Assembly (NCBI GenBank): GCA_021613335.1
Contig: JAJTWR010000473.1
Location: 692,501 to 756,500, forward strand
DNA: 64,000 nt
Source of the DNA: Whitmania pigra
Lineage: Eukaryota > Annelida > Clitellata > Hirudinida > Haemopidae
Direction of reading: 5' to 3'
In this document: piece by piece, positions 37,492 through 50,676 of the stretch
Numbering within the stretch: position 1 is the stretch's first letter
Layout: each line of letters starts with the position of its first letter
The notes under the pieces: model-generated
What the model was told of the DNA's origin: nothing
The model's input: the letters and a program-made list of their open reading frames with translations, nothing else
Database searches by the model: none
Made by a program: the position numbers and the translations under genes

Positions 37492-37531
37492 TGCGGAAAC
37501 TCCAAAGGCAAACAATGTCCTATAAACAAAC

Positions 37532-40500
37532 ATGTCGATTCGCAGGGCTTTGTTTTCCTCCATTTTTCTGATTTTCCAGATTTTTATGTTTGCAGTGTGT
37601 TACAATAAAATCATAATGTATGACTTGTACTTTGGAGAAGGAGAAACACCTCAAAGACTTAGCTTTCCAACTGCATCAGATCGTGCCACCGTGGCATTTT
37701 CGACACGAATCGTGATGGACTTGTTCCAGAGGACATACATCGATAAAGGCATCATCTTTGCCTCGGGTAACCTGGACTTACTTTTTTAAATATAAAAGCT
37801 ATATCTAATACTATGTCTATTATTGTTATGATTATTAATTTAATTAATTATTATTATTGTTTATTAAATCTACATATTAAACTCGCCAAATTATTCTGAA
37901 GGCATATGAATAATATAACTAATCTATACTTTTCTTTATAATTTTTTAATTTTTGTTAATTTATTAATTAGTATAATAACATATTCATTTATAGGGCGTC
38001 ATGAGTGGGGAACATTTCTAGATGATTTCAGTTTACGACTCCATTTCAGAGCGCATAGTGATGATAGTGACTAGTGATAGTGATAATGGTAGCGATACTG
38101 ATAATCAGTGATGTTCTTTAACTACTTAGAAAGTAGTTAACTACTGTAGTTAACTATTTTTATAAAAAAGTAGTTAGTAACTATTTTTAACTACTTTTTA
38201 AATAAGTAGTTAGTAACTACTCCTTAACTACTTGCATAGTAGTTAACTACTTTTTAACTACTTTTTTAACTACTTTTCCGTTGACATTTGATAAAATTAA
38301 TTTTCTGGACAATTGAACAAGACATAATTATTAGCATATTTATTTACACTAGTGTAACATTTTCAACAAAATTTTATTGTCCAAATTAATCAAAAACAGA
38401 AGTATTTAGTGGATGTTTCAGGCGATCCCTTAAAAAAATCATCATGTCAATATGATTATCCGATAATTTACATCGTCTGTTACATAAAACCTGCCCTGCT
38501 ACACTAAAAAGTCTTTCAACTGCTGCCGAACTTCGTAATGTTGAATTAAGCTTGATGAATGCAGCACAAACAGTTGGATAATTAAGTAGAGTTTGTACAT
38601 TTCTTGCGGAGTTTGATAAATAATCATTAAGCTGTTCAGCTACCTCATTATCACAAGAGTTTGGTACACTTTCCATATAGTCATATAAATCATCATATTC
38701 ACTGTTCTGAGCCCTTTATATAAAACGTTTTCAGAATACGACTACTAAGAGTAATAATTCAGAAGCGAGAAATGGTAGTAAGCAAAAGTTGAAAACTAAG
38801 AAACTATGCTTATAAAGTGATGTACCAAATTGTAAAATTGGAAAAAATTATTTTTATTCATTTTATTTTAAAATTTTTTTAAAAGTAGTTAAAAAGTAGT
38901 TAACTATTTGTAGTTAATAACTACTTTGAAAGTAGTTAACTACTATTTTTTAAGTACTTTTTTAAGAGTAGTTATTAACTACTTCTTAACTACTTTAAAG
39001 TAGTTATTAACTAGTAGTTAACTACTTATAGTTAGTAACTACCCATCACTGCTGATAATGATATCGGTGGTAGTAATACTGATAATGACAGTGATTTTAA
39101 ATGTCTACCAGATGAATTCAGCCTCATCTCAATAATTACGATGAATTTACAGTTTTAAGGATTAATTCAAGAATTCATCACATTTTCAGGTGGAATATCG
39201 GAAATTACAATAAAAGGAGAGTGCGATATCAAAAGGCCATGCAGGGTTCTCGATTGGTTAAATGATGACCAGTTGAGATTCGAGTGCGCGAATGTTTGCC
39301 GATATTTGACTTTTGAGGGCAACATGAGTCGTTTTCGTGTGGATATGACCGGATATTGTAAACCATCTCTTTCGACGTTTTCTAAATAAAAGGATAACAT
39401 AAACAGCAGCAACAACGACAATACTACTAATAATGATAATAAATAAATAAACTTATAAATGGTTATACCATTTGCAGAACTAGAAGTTCATTTTAGAAGC
39501 TCTTTGAAACGGTGAAGGCTAGTTAGCGAACACTGCACACAGCAAGTCCTTCTTTTTAAGTCGTTCACAGGAATGCAAATCATCGGAGTCATCCAGATTA
39601 CAAAATGTTATTAATGTGATATATAAATATTCAATTAAATATGAACTATTTATTTTCCTGGAGATCTCTTAACAGAAAGATTGATCGGATGCTACATGAA
39701 CAACGAAACGATGACCGTGATTGCAGAAGGTTCAAGTTTTAGATGTCCGTCTAGTCACTTGTCTTATTTTGGTCTACAGCAGACAGACGTAATGCTTCCA
39801 TTTATGAAGAATAAAATAAAACAAGAATTAATGTTTCAAATGTAACATATAAAATATTTTTATTGGTGGCAGTCTGGTCTTCAGAAAATCTGCATAAGGT
39901 CAATATTCCAACTGAAAAGAGCGAAACTTAGAGAATGCAATGTGTTTTGTAATTCTGCTCCAAGACGATTTTGTGGCGGTTCAGGAAAGCTTGTGTCGGT
40001 TTATTCATTAGGTAATACATCTCTGGCATTAGAATTAAATAATAATAATAATAATAATAATAATAACTGATAATAGCATCTGAATGTCTAGAACTGATCA
40101 AAGTAATCGTTTAATATAATAAATACATGTCACAATCATAATTAATGATCATAATTTTATTACTTACACCTTAAACATCCTTGTCAAAAATTTTGGTGAA
40201 AACACATTTTTAAATGTCTTGATTTTCTGAGACAACAGTTACAGATTCGAACGATCGTACTCTGAACAAACCTACACGGAGTTGTTCATTGCTGAAAACC
40301 GGTAGAAGATGGTAGGTAGATGCAAAGTTTTTCGAAAGTTTGACCCTGAGATTTACTGATCGCCATAGAAATGGTTAAACGGAGAGGAAACTGTTTACGC
40401 TTGAATTTGAACGGCATGTTAGTGTCAGAAGGGATAAGTGGAATCCATGCTATTCAGTCATATTGGGCTGCAATCGTGTGACTATGAATCCATTCCGTTA

Positions 40501-41876
40501 TAGAGACCCTTAGGGGTTAATAAGTTTCTGAGTAAAATGATAACAGCGCCAATCTTCAGTCTGAGTTTGTGAGGTGGCATTCCAGTTGGAGTCAAATTGT
40601 TCAAATATTCCTCTGGAATAATAATAATCGTCTCAAACAGTGTTTTTTTTATATCTTGAAGAGATATTTGGTATTTACTTTTGAGATTTAGGAATAAATT
40701 GTTAACATGGCCATTTACAATAATTTTCAGGAAATAGATGTTTAATTAATTCAGAATGGTAAAAGTTCGTCATATGCTAATCTATATATAATGCTATCTT
40801 TCAGACAAAACCTGGGGAATCGATTTACCAATTGACTGCTTCTATCATTCAACATATTGTCCTACTTGTCCTGAAGGCAGGGAAGGACTTAACTGCGAAC
40901 GTGTAGGTCGGTAGAATGACTGTCTGAATCAATCAGTCCATTGAAAAAAATTATTTATTTTATTGATGAAAGTCCGTTGCATAACCAAGATAATTTTGGA
41001 CTAAAAGAGCAAAAAAGACGATGATTTATTTGAGTTGCAGGAACACAGTCCATTTCAGTCTCGTGGACATTTTGTATCGTTGAAAATTATTGCAGCAAAA
41101 CATTATATATAGTATATATATGTTGCATAACATTACATGTATGTTACATATACTTTCATTTTAAAGTCTTTCAACATGCGTGTGTTATGTATAAATGTTG
41201 GTTCATTGTTATGTTTCAAGTCTGCACGAAAGATAATGGAAGATGTGGAAATGGAATCTGTGAAAGTATGGATGAGTACGACGTTGCAGTCTGCAATTGT
41301 GACATTGGTTTTGATATTTTTGTGGGGAGAAATAATTTCGACTGCTTAGGTTCGAGTTACCATTTCATTGTTGCAAATTCAGAAGTCAAAATTCAGGTTT
41401 TAGTTCCACCAAATAGCAATTTCATGCCCTGCGTTTAATATAACATTTACGACTACATTATCGCGTAACTATGTGTTCGCCAGTTCAGTTTATATAAAGC
41501 CGACAGATCGTACTGTACATTCAGTTTCTTTGTAATTGCCTTTGACCACAGTTTAGAACAGTTTCCAAATTAGTTTAAGTTGAACAATAAAACCACATTT
41601 TGTAGGTTTTTTTTAATTGTATCTAATATCTGTGTACATTTCTCACATTGACAAGATGAAGATGAATGTGAGAAGGTGACGTGTGACAGTAATGCAATTC
41701 GCTGTCTGAACAATCCAGGTTCTTACATCTGCCTGTGCAAAGATGGATTTATAAACATGGGTCCCTCAAATTGTGAAGGTCGCCTAAATTGTATCACTAT
41801 CAATTAACTGATTAATATAATTGATGGATGCGATTCATGATGATTAATATATAATAATAATAATAATAATATAATA

Positions 41877-41919
<43 letters not shown>

Positions 41920-44900
41920 GTAATAATTAGGATTGAAAGTTTTTGCGTTAATGGGCGATTAATGCGTTAAAGAAATTTCTGCAAGTAAAATAATTAACGC
42001 TGCGATCAATGCTTTAAATTTTTAAAAATTTAATTATTTGTTATTTGAAATATTTTTATCAAAATGTTTTTTATTGTTCCTCCTACTTAACTTTTGCCCC
42101 ACTTCCCTTTATTTACGAAGAAAAGATGAAAGTGCAAATAAGGATGGGAGGACGATTTTAGGAGGTTTCAAATAATTCAAAAAATAATTCAATAGAATTT
42201 GTTTTGTTGTTTTCAACACATGCAAATGCGAGTTTTGGTATTATCGCAGTTCGTCTTCTCTTACATATCATTTGCAAAACAAACACACATTTACTGCTGA
42301 GGAACAATTGATGACATCTGCAAGCATTCTCAACATCCAACACCAATGGAGTTTAAAGAAAAGACAGAAACAATGGAACAATGCAAATTTGATCATTAAG
42401 ACCGTAGCTAAATGGATTGCCATGAATGATAGTCCAATTAATGTTGTGGAAGAGGAAGGACTGCAAGATGTCATACTGCAAATTACCAGTCTTATGTGCT
42501 TCCATCCAGATCTATTACACAGATTCATGCTTAGATGATTTGTTTGAAACAATCAAACAAAAAGGACACTTCACTCGTTTGCTTTAGCTGTTTACTACGT
42601 GGGAGAACGTCATCATTCTACGTCATTTGGGCAGCACTTTACAAAAGTTTCTGACAGCTGGGGTTTTTATGACAAAGTTACAACACTCGCCACAAATAAT
42701 GCACGAAATGAAAAATAATAAAATTGAAGCCCTAGTAATAATAATAACAAAAAACAACAACAACAATAATAATAATAATAACAACATATAATAATAAAAA
42801 CAATAATAATAACAAATTTACAAATTAGATATAGACGAATGTGCATCGTCGCCGTGTGGTTCAGATGCGGGATGCGAAAACAGTCCTGGCTCTTTCCATT
42901 GCAAATGTTACACCGGATATCAATTGGCAAGACCCACAGAGTGCATAGGTCTTAACCTCGCCCTTGCGGTTTTGTATTAAGATTTTTTTACAACCTTTCC
43001 CATATGATTTTCAACGTTGTATCTTATTTTAAAATATTCAATTTGACATTTCTGCTCCTTATTCTCTCTCTTCAGCGCCTTCAAAATCGTATCACTTACA
43101 AAACAGCTTTACTGTACCTTTATTGTACCTTAACCACATCCATTTCCACATCCATCTCAATCCTCTCATTCACCACAGCCAAATCCGTGATCATTTTCGC
43201 GCATCTTCTTCTACGATTACATTGTTCACAATTCAACTTCACCAACCAGTCCATAAATCATCCATCGCCAACCGATGCTTTTCCCATGCCTTGCCCGCCG
43301 TCTGCCTCCCATCATTCGGTCCCAGTCAACACTCGAGCTCTTCAAGAGTCGGCTGAAAACCTATCTCTTCAGGATAATCATAATAGAACCAAGGCGCCTC
43401 TGACACTATGCTTAAAACTTATTATTTAGGTGCCTTTTGAGAGCTGGAATTTTCTTGTGATGCATATTGTATTCAAACATAATCATTCAATTTCATTTAC
43501 CATTTGAAATTAATTGACAGAAATTAATTTTATTAAAAAACTCAAATAGTCGAACGAAATAGCATTTATCACTTAACATTCTTACACAACATAGATATCG
43601 ACGAATGTGTGGTAGGAACAGCTGGTTGTGATAATGACACGACTGATTGCCACAACATACCTAGTTATTACACATGCGTTTGCAAATCAGGTTTTCATAA
43701 TCTGACTTCTTCAGGCACTCGGCATTATTGCTCGGGTTATTATAAACCGTTTTTGATTATTAATTGAACGTATTTTTTTTATAATTATTTTATTCGTAAG
43801 AAACTATTTAAAAAGTTTTGCTTATTGGAATTAATGTGTACTTATTGACCAGATCGGGATGAATGTTTGGATGGCAGGTCAGACTGCAATAAAAATACAA
43901 CAACATGCCTAAATACCCATGGATCATATCATTGCAGATGCATCGAGGGGTATATTGAGTTAAACCGTACCCAGTGCGAAGGTAAGATTTGATTTAGTTT
44001 TTTTATGTTTTTTTAGTTGGACAATGATGAAAGATTTATGTTTGAAAGATCTACAATTTTTAGATTTAGACGAATGTGACAACAATCCATGCGACTTGAT
44101 GAGCAGCTACTGCACAAACACTGTCGGCAGCTTTTCCTGTGAATGTAGGTCTGGATTTCTACAGTTGACCCATATCTTATGCGAAGGTGGATAACTTTTT
44201 CTTTGAAGTTGATAATCTTTAAGTATTCATTTAATCAAGATCCGTTATGAAAGTAAATATAAATTACAACCATTAAGAGCTTGGCATAAAAGTTCCAGTT
44301 TCCTAACATAAAAGCAATTGTCTGCCACTAAGATGTTGACGAATGCAACTTGACTCATCCCTGTGAAGTTGTGACCACATATTGCAAGAACATACCAGGT
44401 TCCTTTGAGTGCAACTGCAAAGCTGGATTCAGAAGAGAAAACTCATTAAAATGCAAAGGTTCAACAAATCTTCAGTCATTTTTGTAATTGGCAGAATGGC
44501 ATGGACTTACACTTTGATTATCAAATCATAGTTAATTTGTATGGCGTTACTCACGTACTGGGTGAAATACTAAGTGATTTCATATATCGATGTCTATTGC
44601 CAAACGATCTGACTATTAGTCTTAATTAATTAATTATTCTAACAGATGTTGACGAGTGCAGTTTGTTACTCCACAACTGTGGCAAGGCACTATGCACGAA
44701 CACTATAGGTTCTTTTAAGTGCGAATGCCCCTTTGGGACAGAACCCTTTGAGTACAATTACGTAATGGAATGCCAGGGTAAATTATAGATAAAATAAAAA
44801 TATGTCTTGAGTATGCTTTACTCCCGGCTGTTGTTAACAAGACCAATGTAATTTAGAATTGTTTCAACTTGACTTGAAATTCTGATAAACATTTTTTTTA

Positions 44901-45640
44901 AGTTGAATCAGATTGTGATTTTCAACATTTATAATTTAGATATCAATGAGTGCAATGCAGCAAATAAATGCAATAAAACCGTCTCCGTATGCTTGAATCT
45001 GATTAGGGGATACGTTTGTCAGTGTTTTTCTGGCTACATGAACACCGATAATTTTACCTGCACTAGAGGTTGGAACAATTTGTCTTTCTCGTATGACATT
45101 CTTAGGTATCATTTAAAATTTTGATCAAATGCGAATTTGTTGAAATGTCAGGTTCTCGGACCAGGCTTACAACAATTGATGATCTCGATGACGATGTCTG
45201 GTATACAACAACTGAGTACAGCATCGCAACTGGTTCATATTACGAATCGGATTTAACACTTCAATACATGTTCCTTTTGCCATTGCTGTTATTTTCGATA
45301 GCGGTAGTAATGTGGTGCTTTATTTGGAATAAAAGTCAAAGTAAGTATGAATCCATTTAATTCGACTTCCAGATTTTTTAACCTATGTCATTTCAAAGAT
45401 GCTTTGCAAGCATTCTTGCATTACTGCTTTAGTTTTGAGGTTGATACGTTCATTAATGGCGTACATAGAACACACTCTATGACATGACTTACTAATATTT
45501 TATTTTGTTGGTGTTAATATTAATTTTTCTGCTTAAAAATATGAATTTAAACTCAGGTAAATAATTTTGCAGGCCGTAACTCCACCACTACAACTACCAG
45601 TTCTTTTGGCAGAGTGTCAGAAATTTCGAGACAAGTTTAG
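37532..45640 (+). CDS. Gene E: F5/8C-like, WSC, nine-EGF membrane protein (about 725 aa)
   Basis: Inferred exons: 37532-37766, 39190-39357, 39664-39788, 39873-40011, 40805-40906, 41221-41349, 41656-41778, 42829-42948, 43595-43735, 43853-43981, 44064-44186, 44333-44458, 44646-44777, 44940-45068, 45152-45340, 45573-45640. The frame is kept to TAG (2178 nt). Same architecture as C and D, but with two extra EGF exons (43595-43735 DIDECVVGTAGC.., 43853-43981 DRDECLDGRSDC..) of which C and D keep only a relic of the second. Exon 1 is almost identical to that of C (YNKIIMYDLYF), although intron 1 is like D. Tail: TTTTTSSFGRVSEIS. Introns contain a hAT element, a Helitron relic, a second hAT relic and a LINE 3' end. 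Confidence 0.86.
38106..39051 (-). mobile_element. Non-autonomous hAT element in gene E intron 1
   Basis: A 946-base insert with terminal inverted repeats CAGTGATG...CATCACTG and an exact 8-base target duplication CTGATAAT (38098-38105 and 39052-39059), the hAT hallmark. Both ends are packed with subterminal copies of tagttaactac and its complement in both orientations, likely transposase-binding sites. Inside is only the C-terminal part of a transposase. D has the empty site (near 30388). Confidence 0.9.
38386..38676 (-). pseudogene. hAT transposase C-terminal dimerisation fragment
   Basis: A 96-residue frame within the hAT element carries the family's C-terminal signature: YPTVCAAFIKLNSTLRSSAA, VERLFSVAGQVL, NRRCKLSD and MIFLRDRL. 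The catalytic domain and BED finger are absent, so the element depends on a helper if it moves. Confidence 0.85.
40205..40620 (-). pseudogene. Helitron (PIF1-type helicase) relic in gene E intron 4
   Basis: On the - strand, in two frames, it matches the C-terminal helicase region of Helitron Rep/Hel proteins: EYLNNLTPTGMPPHKLRLKI, GAVIILLRNL, PFKFKRKQFPLRLTISMAIS, KSQGQTFEKLCIYLP and RVRSFESVTVVSEN. Frameshifts and stops make it dead. Absent from C and D. Confidence 0.75.
41849..41918 (+). repeat. (AAT)n microsatellite in gene E
   Basis: Interrupted AAT units directly before the hAT relic in the intron between exons 41656-41778 and 42829-42948. Confidence 0.9.
41930..42715 (+). pseudogene. 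Second hAT (ZBED-type) transposase relic in gene E
   Basis: Two + strand stretches match the ZBED group of hAT transposases. One is at 42395-42500 (KTVAKWIAMNDSPINVVEEE, then GLQDVI). The other is at about 42574-42715 (ERHHSTSFGQHFTKVSDSWG, then DKVTTLATNNARNE). The DNA between, and the ends, are eroded, and no target duplication is visible. Its right border sequence (gcacgaaatgaaaaataata) also appears in gene D. Confidence 0.7.
43042..43440 (+). mobile_element. LINE 3' end in gene E
   Basis: Broken + frames give the C-terminal region of a non-LTR RT ORF (LQNRITYKTALL, then TLELFKSRLKTYLF) followed by gcgcctctgacactatgctt. This is the same family as 18291-18456 but a longer and older copy. 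C and D lack it. Confidence 0.7.
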
Positions 45641-46366
45641 ACCAAATGTCTCAGCAAACAAATGTTTTAATTACTAGCCATAAGATGAATAATTGAATGC
45701 ATTAATGTAATTAATTATTACATTTGAGTATTCTGATTAAAACGTAAAAACATGTTTTGTAATTACAGAGAATGAATTTATTTTGACTTATTATTATTTT
45801 ATTATTCGGAAATGTCAATATAAATTTTATAATTAGAGAGTGTTACTTTATTTTGTGTAAAGATTTACGTAGTAATAGCATTTTATTAATATCCTCATCA
45901 TAACTCGATGAGTTTGACAATTTAAAAATTAATTACAAAATGTTCTTCGTTGAATCTAGTCGTAAAATCAAAGCAAATTGATTTTCAAATTTATTGTAAG
46001 ATGAAGATTGCAACGTTCGTATAACTACCTTAAATAAAATGTCACTTAACTTTATTAGAAAAGTAGAGTAGTGTTCATAAAACTTAGGGCTTTTCGAGAG
46101 ATATTGGAATGAAAACAAAAAGTATTCTGCTAATTCAGAAATCTTTTCCCTAACCCTAACCTTAACCCTAAAACTGATCCTAAACCTGACTGACCTTCCT
46201 TTGAAATTAACTAAATTAATTAAAGTTAATGTTGCTGCTTATTACGTAAATGCTTCAAATTTATTGTATGTGTATAAGCAAGAAAAAACAGAAGAGGTTT
46301 ATTTAAGTGTTTATTTAATTTTATTATATTGTTCAATTATTTAAATCGCACAGTAACCTCGGTCAA
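45641..46366. other. Region between the convergent genes E and F
   Basis: About 730 bases separate the E stop from the F stop. It contains the E 3' flank, homologous in part to those of C and D, and a CCCTAA run at 46148-46171. No other signal. Confidence 0.6.
46148..46171 (-). repeat. Short telomere-type CCCTAA run between genes E and F
   Basis: ccctaaccctaaccttaacc followed by ctaa, a little degraded. Same flank (aaactgatcctaaac) as the runs after C and D. Confidence 0.85.
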
Positions 46367-49300
46367 TCATAAAATAGGAGATATTTTTCCAATCTTACGC
46401 TTTGAATCAGTTGATTGTGTTGTAGGATAACTTGACGAGTAAATCGCGACTTTCTTGTAAAACACGTAAATGGATGCACTGCCTATTATCACTATAAGCA
46501 GAAATCCAATGGCAAGCTGTACGATTTTAAAAATTAACAAATAGATGATGTCGTAAGGCTGTCCTTCGGTTGTGGTCGAAGTGAGATCTGTGGTCGATGT
46601 ATAGTTTACATCGTCTTCTAAATGGTAACAGATCGATGTTGTTAATTTATTTTTTATGCTCAATATATTAAATCAATTAGCAATTATATTAATTATCAAT
46701 AAGTGTTGCGCAAGCAAATTCATACATTTTACAAGCTCATGCATCTGGAATATATTAATTTAACATCTGCATAGACAAATATATTAATATTTATCCAGTG
46801 CGATTTGTAAAATTTTAATCCGTTGGTTAAGCAATAAAACTTTGTGCATTACCAAGACAGGTGGCAGAATCCACGTTTGCATAGCCAGGCTTGCAGAGGC
46901 ACGTGTAGGAATTAAAAAGATTCACACAAAATGAGTTGTCTTCGCAAATTTTTAGATTCAAACATTCGTCTATATCTGAACAAGAGGAAAACGTAGGTGA
47001 AATTATACTGACGCAAATGTAAAAATTCAAAGGAATATGAAAAGATATGAATTTGATGATTTTAGTGAGGATGATGTCGTGATCACGATGACGATGATGA
47101 TGAACAAGTTAAACTCGTCGCAAATATCCACCAGCTTCTTGGCAAATTTATAAACGATTTATTTATTTTAAAAACATTTATAAAAGTGTGTATCGAAACA
47201 TTTTTCGCAATTTTAAAATATACCTTCGCACTCAATTGAATAAATATATTCCCTCTTTATGGTTCCATTCGGACAGATGCAGTTATATGAACCTGGTGAA
47301 TTGATGCATGGAACATCATCAGGACATCCAAACATGATTGACTGGCATTCATCAAAATCTTTAGATTTATTGAAAATATTTTAGAATTAAGAATTATTTA
47401 TTTTATTTAATATTGTAAAACGTTATTATTTAACACGTTTTTTCAAATCGCTTAAATTATTATTTTAGTTTTAATATGCTTTATGGGGAATTTTACTCTA
47501 AATTCAAGATTGTCAAATCAAGAGAAGCCCTTTAATAGTAAATCCTATGGATCAAAAATGACGAATCAAAAAAAGCAATTAATATATTTCATATTTAACT
47601 ATTTATCCAATTATTTTTTACTAAGAGACGTTAACGCTTGTAATTTTATTTTCAAAACGGAAATTGTTTACCCTGGCAACCGCTTTTGCGGGATTCATCT
47701 CTCTTTCTTGTAAATCCAGCCTTGCAGAAGCATTCGTAATGCCCTTCCAAATTGTTACAGGTTGTACTAGTCTGATCGCAGATTGTGGGCAGTTCGCATT
47801 CATTTATATCTAGTGAATTTTATTAAATTCCAAATCTAGACAAAAGTAAATGTCATTTACTAAAAGGCATTTTTTAAATTATTAATACTGCAATAATGAT
47901 TGTTAAGGATGATGCTTGTCCCAATCGATGAAGTTAATATCGTCGAGAAATTCATTCGAAAATGGCGAAAATGGGCAACGTAAAACCAACCTGCACAGTC
48001 TGTTCCCCAGCCACCTGTGAAACCAGCGTTACATTTGCAGACGTAGCTTCCCACTGAATTGATGCATTTTGAATTGGGATCCGTGCACGAAGATTTGTAG
48101 ATGCATTCATCAAAATCTAGGATGATTAGGCGTTTAACCGTTTATTTATTACAAAGGTATTTGTTACGGCTTAACCTAAGTATTTTGTTTTATTGATTTT
48201 AAATTTATTTTGCTTATATGCATCCCATCAAAGTGTAGCATGAATATTCTACGCGATGGGACTTTTGACATTTATTTAGCCGATACTATAAAGGCTGTTT
48301 ATATATCTGAACGTAAAGCATAACAGCACTACATTCATATAGCGCCGTCTGCCATAGCGGTGCAGGACTGGTATGATTTCATAGGTTACAGTTAATATTG
48401 CTGCATTACATTTTATAAATGACAATGGGCCATTATTTAGCATTGATCATAAGTAGTAAATTTATTATGACGAAAATATTAACCATACAATCAGGACATA
48501 AAGTAAATATGTCTCACCTTGGCATAACAAATTGTTGTCGAAAGTATAACCATCAAAGCACAGACAAATTGAATAACTGCTGTATATTCTTTCGCAATTC
48601 ATATCTCCACAATTGCCATTATGGAAGGAACAGTCTTTGTCATGATTGTAGAGGGAAAATAACTTTTAGCACCAGATTTTATTAAAATATGTATTATTTT
48701 ATTTATTTGTGATTAAACCAATCAAACAGTTGAAGTCATTAGTTGAGCGATGGGCATTTTGTTTATTATTGCAAACAAAATGGTCAAATAATAATATAAG
48801 CCCTGTTGAAGGTTAGAGGGGTTAATTATTTATTTTTAGAAATGAATACGATAACTTAATATACTTAATGAATACTTAATTTGTTTGTTTGTAATTCCAA
48901 ATTTCGAAAAGAAATCTATCTGAATATTGAGCAACCATTTAGATTTAAGCTAAAATACATATTTATCTAACCATTGTCATAAATTCGATCGTTACAACTT
49001 TAAAGTAAGATAATAGATAATAATTTCGAGATAGTAATTAATAATTATCCAAACTTTAATAATCATAAATAACTTTATCATTAATAAATATTTTATATTA
49101 TAATATGATAATAAAAAAGTATAATTATAATACCATTTTTCTTACCACGTGTCTCACAATCAAAGCCGATCATTCCAGATTGGCATGAAGGGCACTTGGA
49201 TAATTTTATACATTCAATGGTTATATGAGTTTTTTTAACTTCTGCTTCTGACAATGTATACAATGTTATACAATGTTTTATTGCTTTATTATTTTATTAT

Positions 49301-50601
49301 TGTTTAAAAGTATTATCTGGTAAGCAACAATGGACTAGTTGTTGTTCATTAACCAAGACAAACTTGGTTTATGTAAACATGGAAAAGTATTTTTTTGTAA
49401 TATTTAAATATTATATTAATTGAATAAATATTCATTTAAACATTCACCTCTCTTGTACACCGCCAGCGCTTCCGAATTGCCGCAAAGTTGAAACTTTCTG
49501 TTTGGACAATGATTCCAACACAATGACGACGTAACGGGTAATAACAAGGTCAAGTTCTGTATGCATTGGCAGAGTTTATCCTGAAATATTTTGTATTTCT
49601 TTTTTTTTCAAATTTAAAATAAAATTTAAAAAAATCGTATTTAAATTTTTAAATGGGAAAATGTTGATTAAGGTTGGAGAAATGCTACTCACCATGTTAT
49701 AACCGTGGAAAGGAAAGGCATGGCAATCTGATTCGCATTGGTCAAGAGTTTCAGTAATTTTACTAATATCAAAACTCGTTGTGCCTACAAATCTGGTTGC
49801 TTTAATAGCTGCGATGACGTAATGAAATTGCTTTTTTTACAATTTTAAATCTGAATTAACACTTAAACGATGTTTTGAAGTCAAATTTCTTTTAACCTAG
49901 AAACGCAATTTAATTTTACCGTATCCGAATATTTGAACTTTGAGAATTTTCGTCTTTTCTCCTTTGATTTCCAAAATCCTGGACAATTGATCACATTGAT
50001 AGGTTGTCGAAGATAAGTCGAGTTGGCATATGCTCGATTGCTTTCCAGAGATGTCGTAGTATTGAACGGTGGCCAAATTGAAAGGTTTGTTGTCTGTTGC
50101 ATAAATTTTGTTGGTTAAATATATTTTAAGTTAAGTAATTTAAATGTTGTCGACGATTTTACATTTCTGCTGAGATTGTCTTAATTTTATTTACTTGTCG
50201 CCAGATGCTTCCGAAAAGTTTACTTTTAATTAATAAATGTTAATTTAAAGTTATAAATATTTTGTTATATTATTAAAATCATATTTTTTCTAGAATTACA
50301 TATTATCTTTCAGGCGTGGGCATAATATTAAAAACCACTTGCATCATTTAATTAATATAATCTACTGAAACTAACCCTCATATTGGACTTCAACGTAATC
50401 CAAAAAATGCAGAATCGATAAATCTATCGTCAATTCAGTAATCTCTTGTCCATACACCGAATCCATATCATGTACGAGTAATGCAACATCATCATTGTAC
50501 GCATGAACTCTCAAGATGTCGTTGTGGATTTTACTTACTTTCTGAGCGAACAGTAGTTCTGGGCAAGACTTAGCCAACAAGATGAAACATATGATCAGCA
50601 T
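46367..50601 (-). CDS. Gene F: diverged F5/8C-like, WSC, five-EGF membrane protein (about 543 aa)
   Basis: Inferred exons in coding order: 50601-50376, 50093-49920, 49799-49693, 49580-49448, 49247-49146, 48634-48518, 48116-47991, 47809-47672, 47358-47224, 46975-46853, 46617-46367. The frame is kept to TGA (1632 nt). The start was chosen to give the signal peptide MLIICFILLAKSCPELLFA; an upstream in-frame extension is less likely. Exons 1-2 are F5/8C-like (YQCDQLSRILEIKGEKTKIL, VQIFGY). Exons 3-4 are WSC (LCQC, LCGNSEALAVYK; the usual CGG is CGN). Exon 5 is a half laminin-type EGF (CPSCQSGMIGFDC). Five EGF exons follow, four starting D-x-D/N-E-C. The last exon has the membrane helix (IVQLAIGFLLIVIIGSASIY) and a tail without SFGR, ending KRKIGKISPIL. 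It keeps the same phases and order as A-E, so it is the same family inverted. Confidence 0.84.
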
Positions 50602-50670
50602 GTCATCTCTGGAATGATGTTCTTTTAGAAGCCTGTGCGAAAAGAAATGTAAACAAGCTTCATACAATAG

Positions 50671-50676
50671 ACGTCA
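50671..50676 (-). promoter_or_regulatory. TGACGT word upstream of gene F
   Basis: On the F strand TGACGTC lies about 70 bases before the start codon, in the sense orientation like the TGACGTA words of B-E. It could be chance. Confidence 0.3.

Noticed and set aside
42268..42552. Minus-strand 94-codon frame
   Set aside because: The + strand of the same place carries hAT transposase motifs, so the minus frame is a shadow.
50602..50667. N-terminal extension of gene F (in-frame codons before 50601)
   Set aside because: Using the internal ATG gives an immediate hydrophobic signal peptide; the extension is His/Lys-rich and would bury it.
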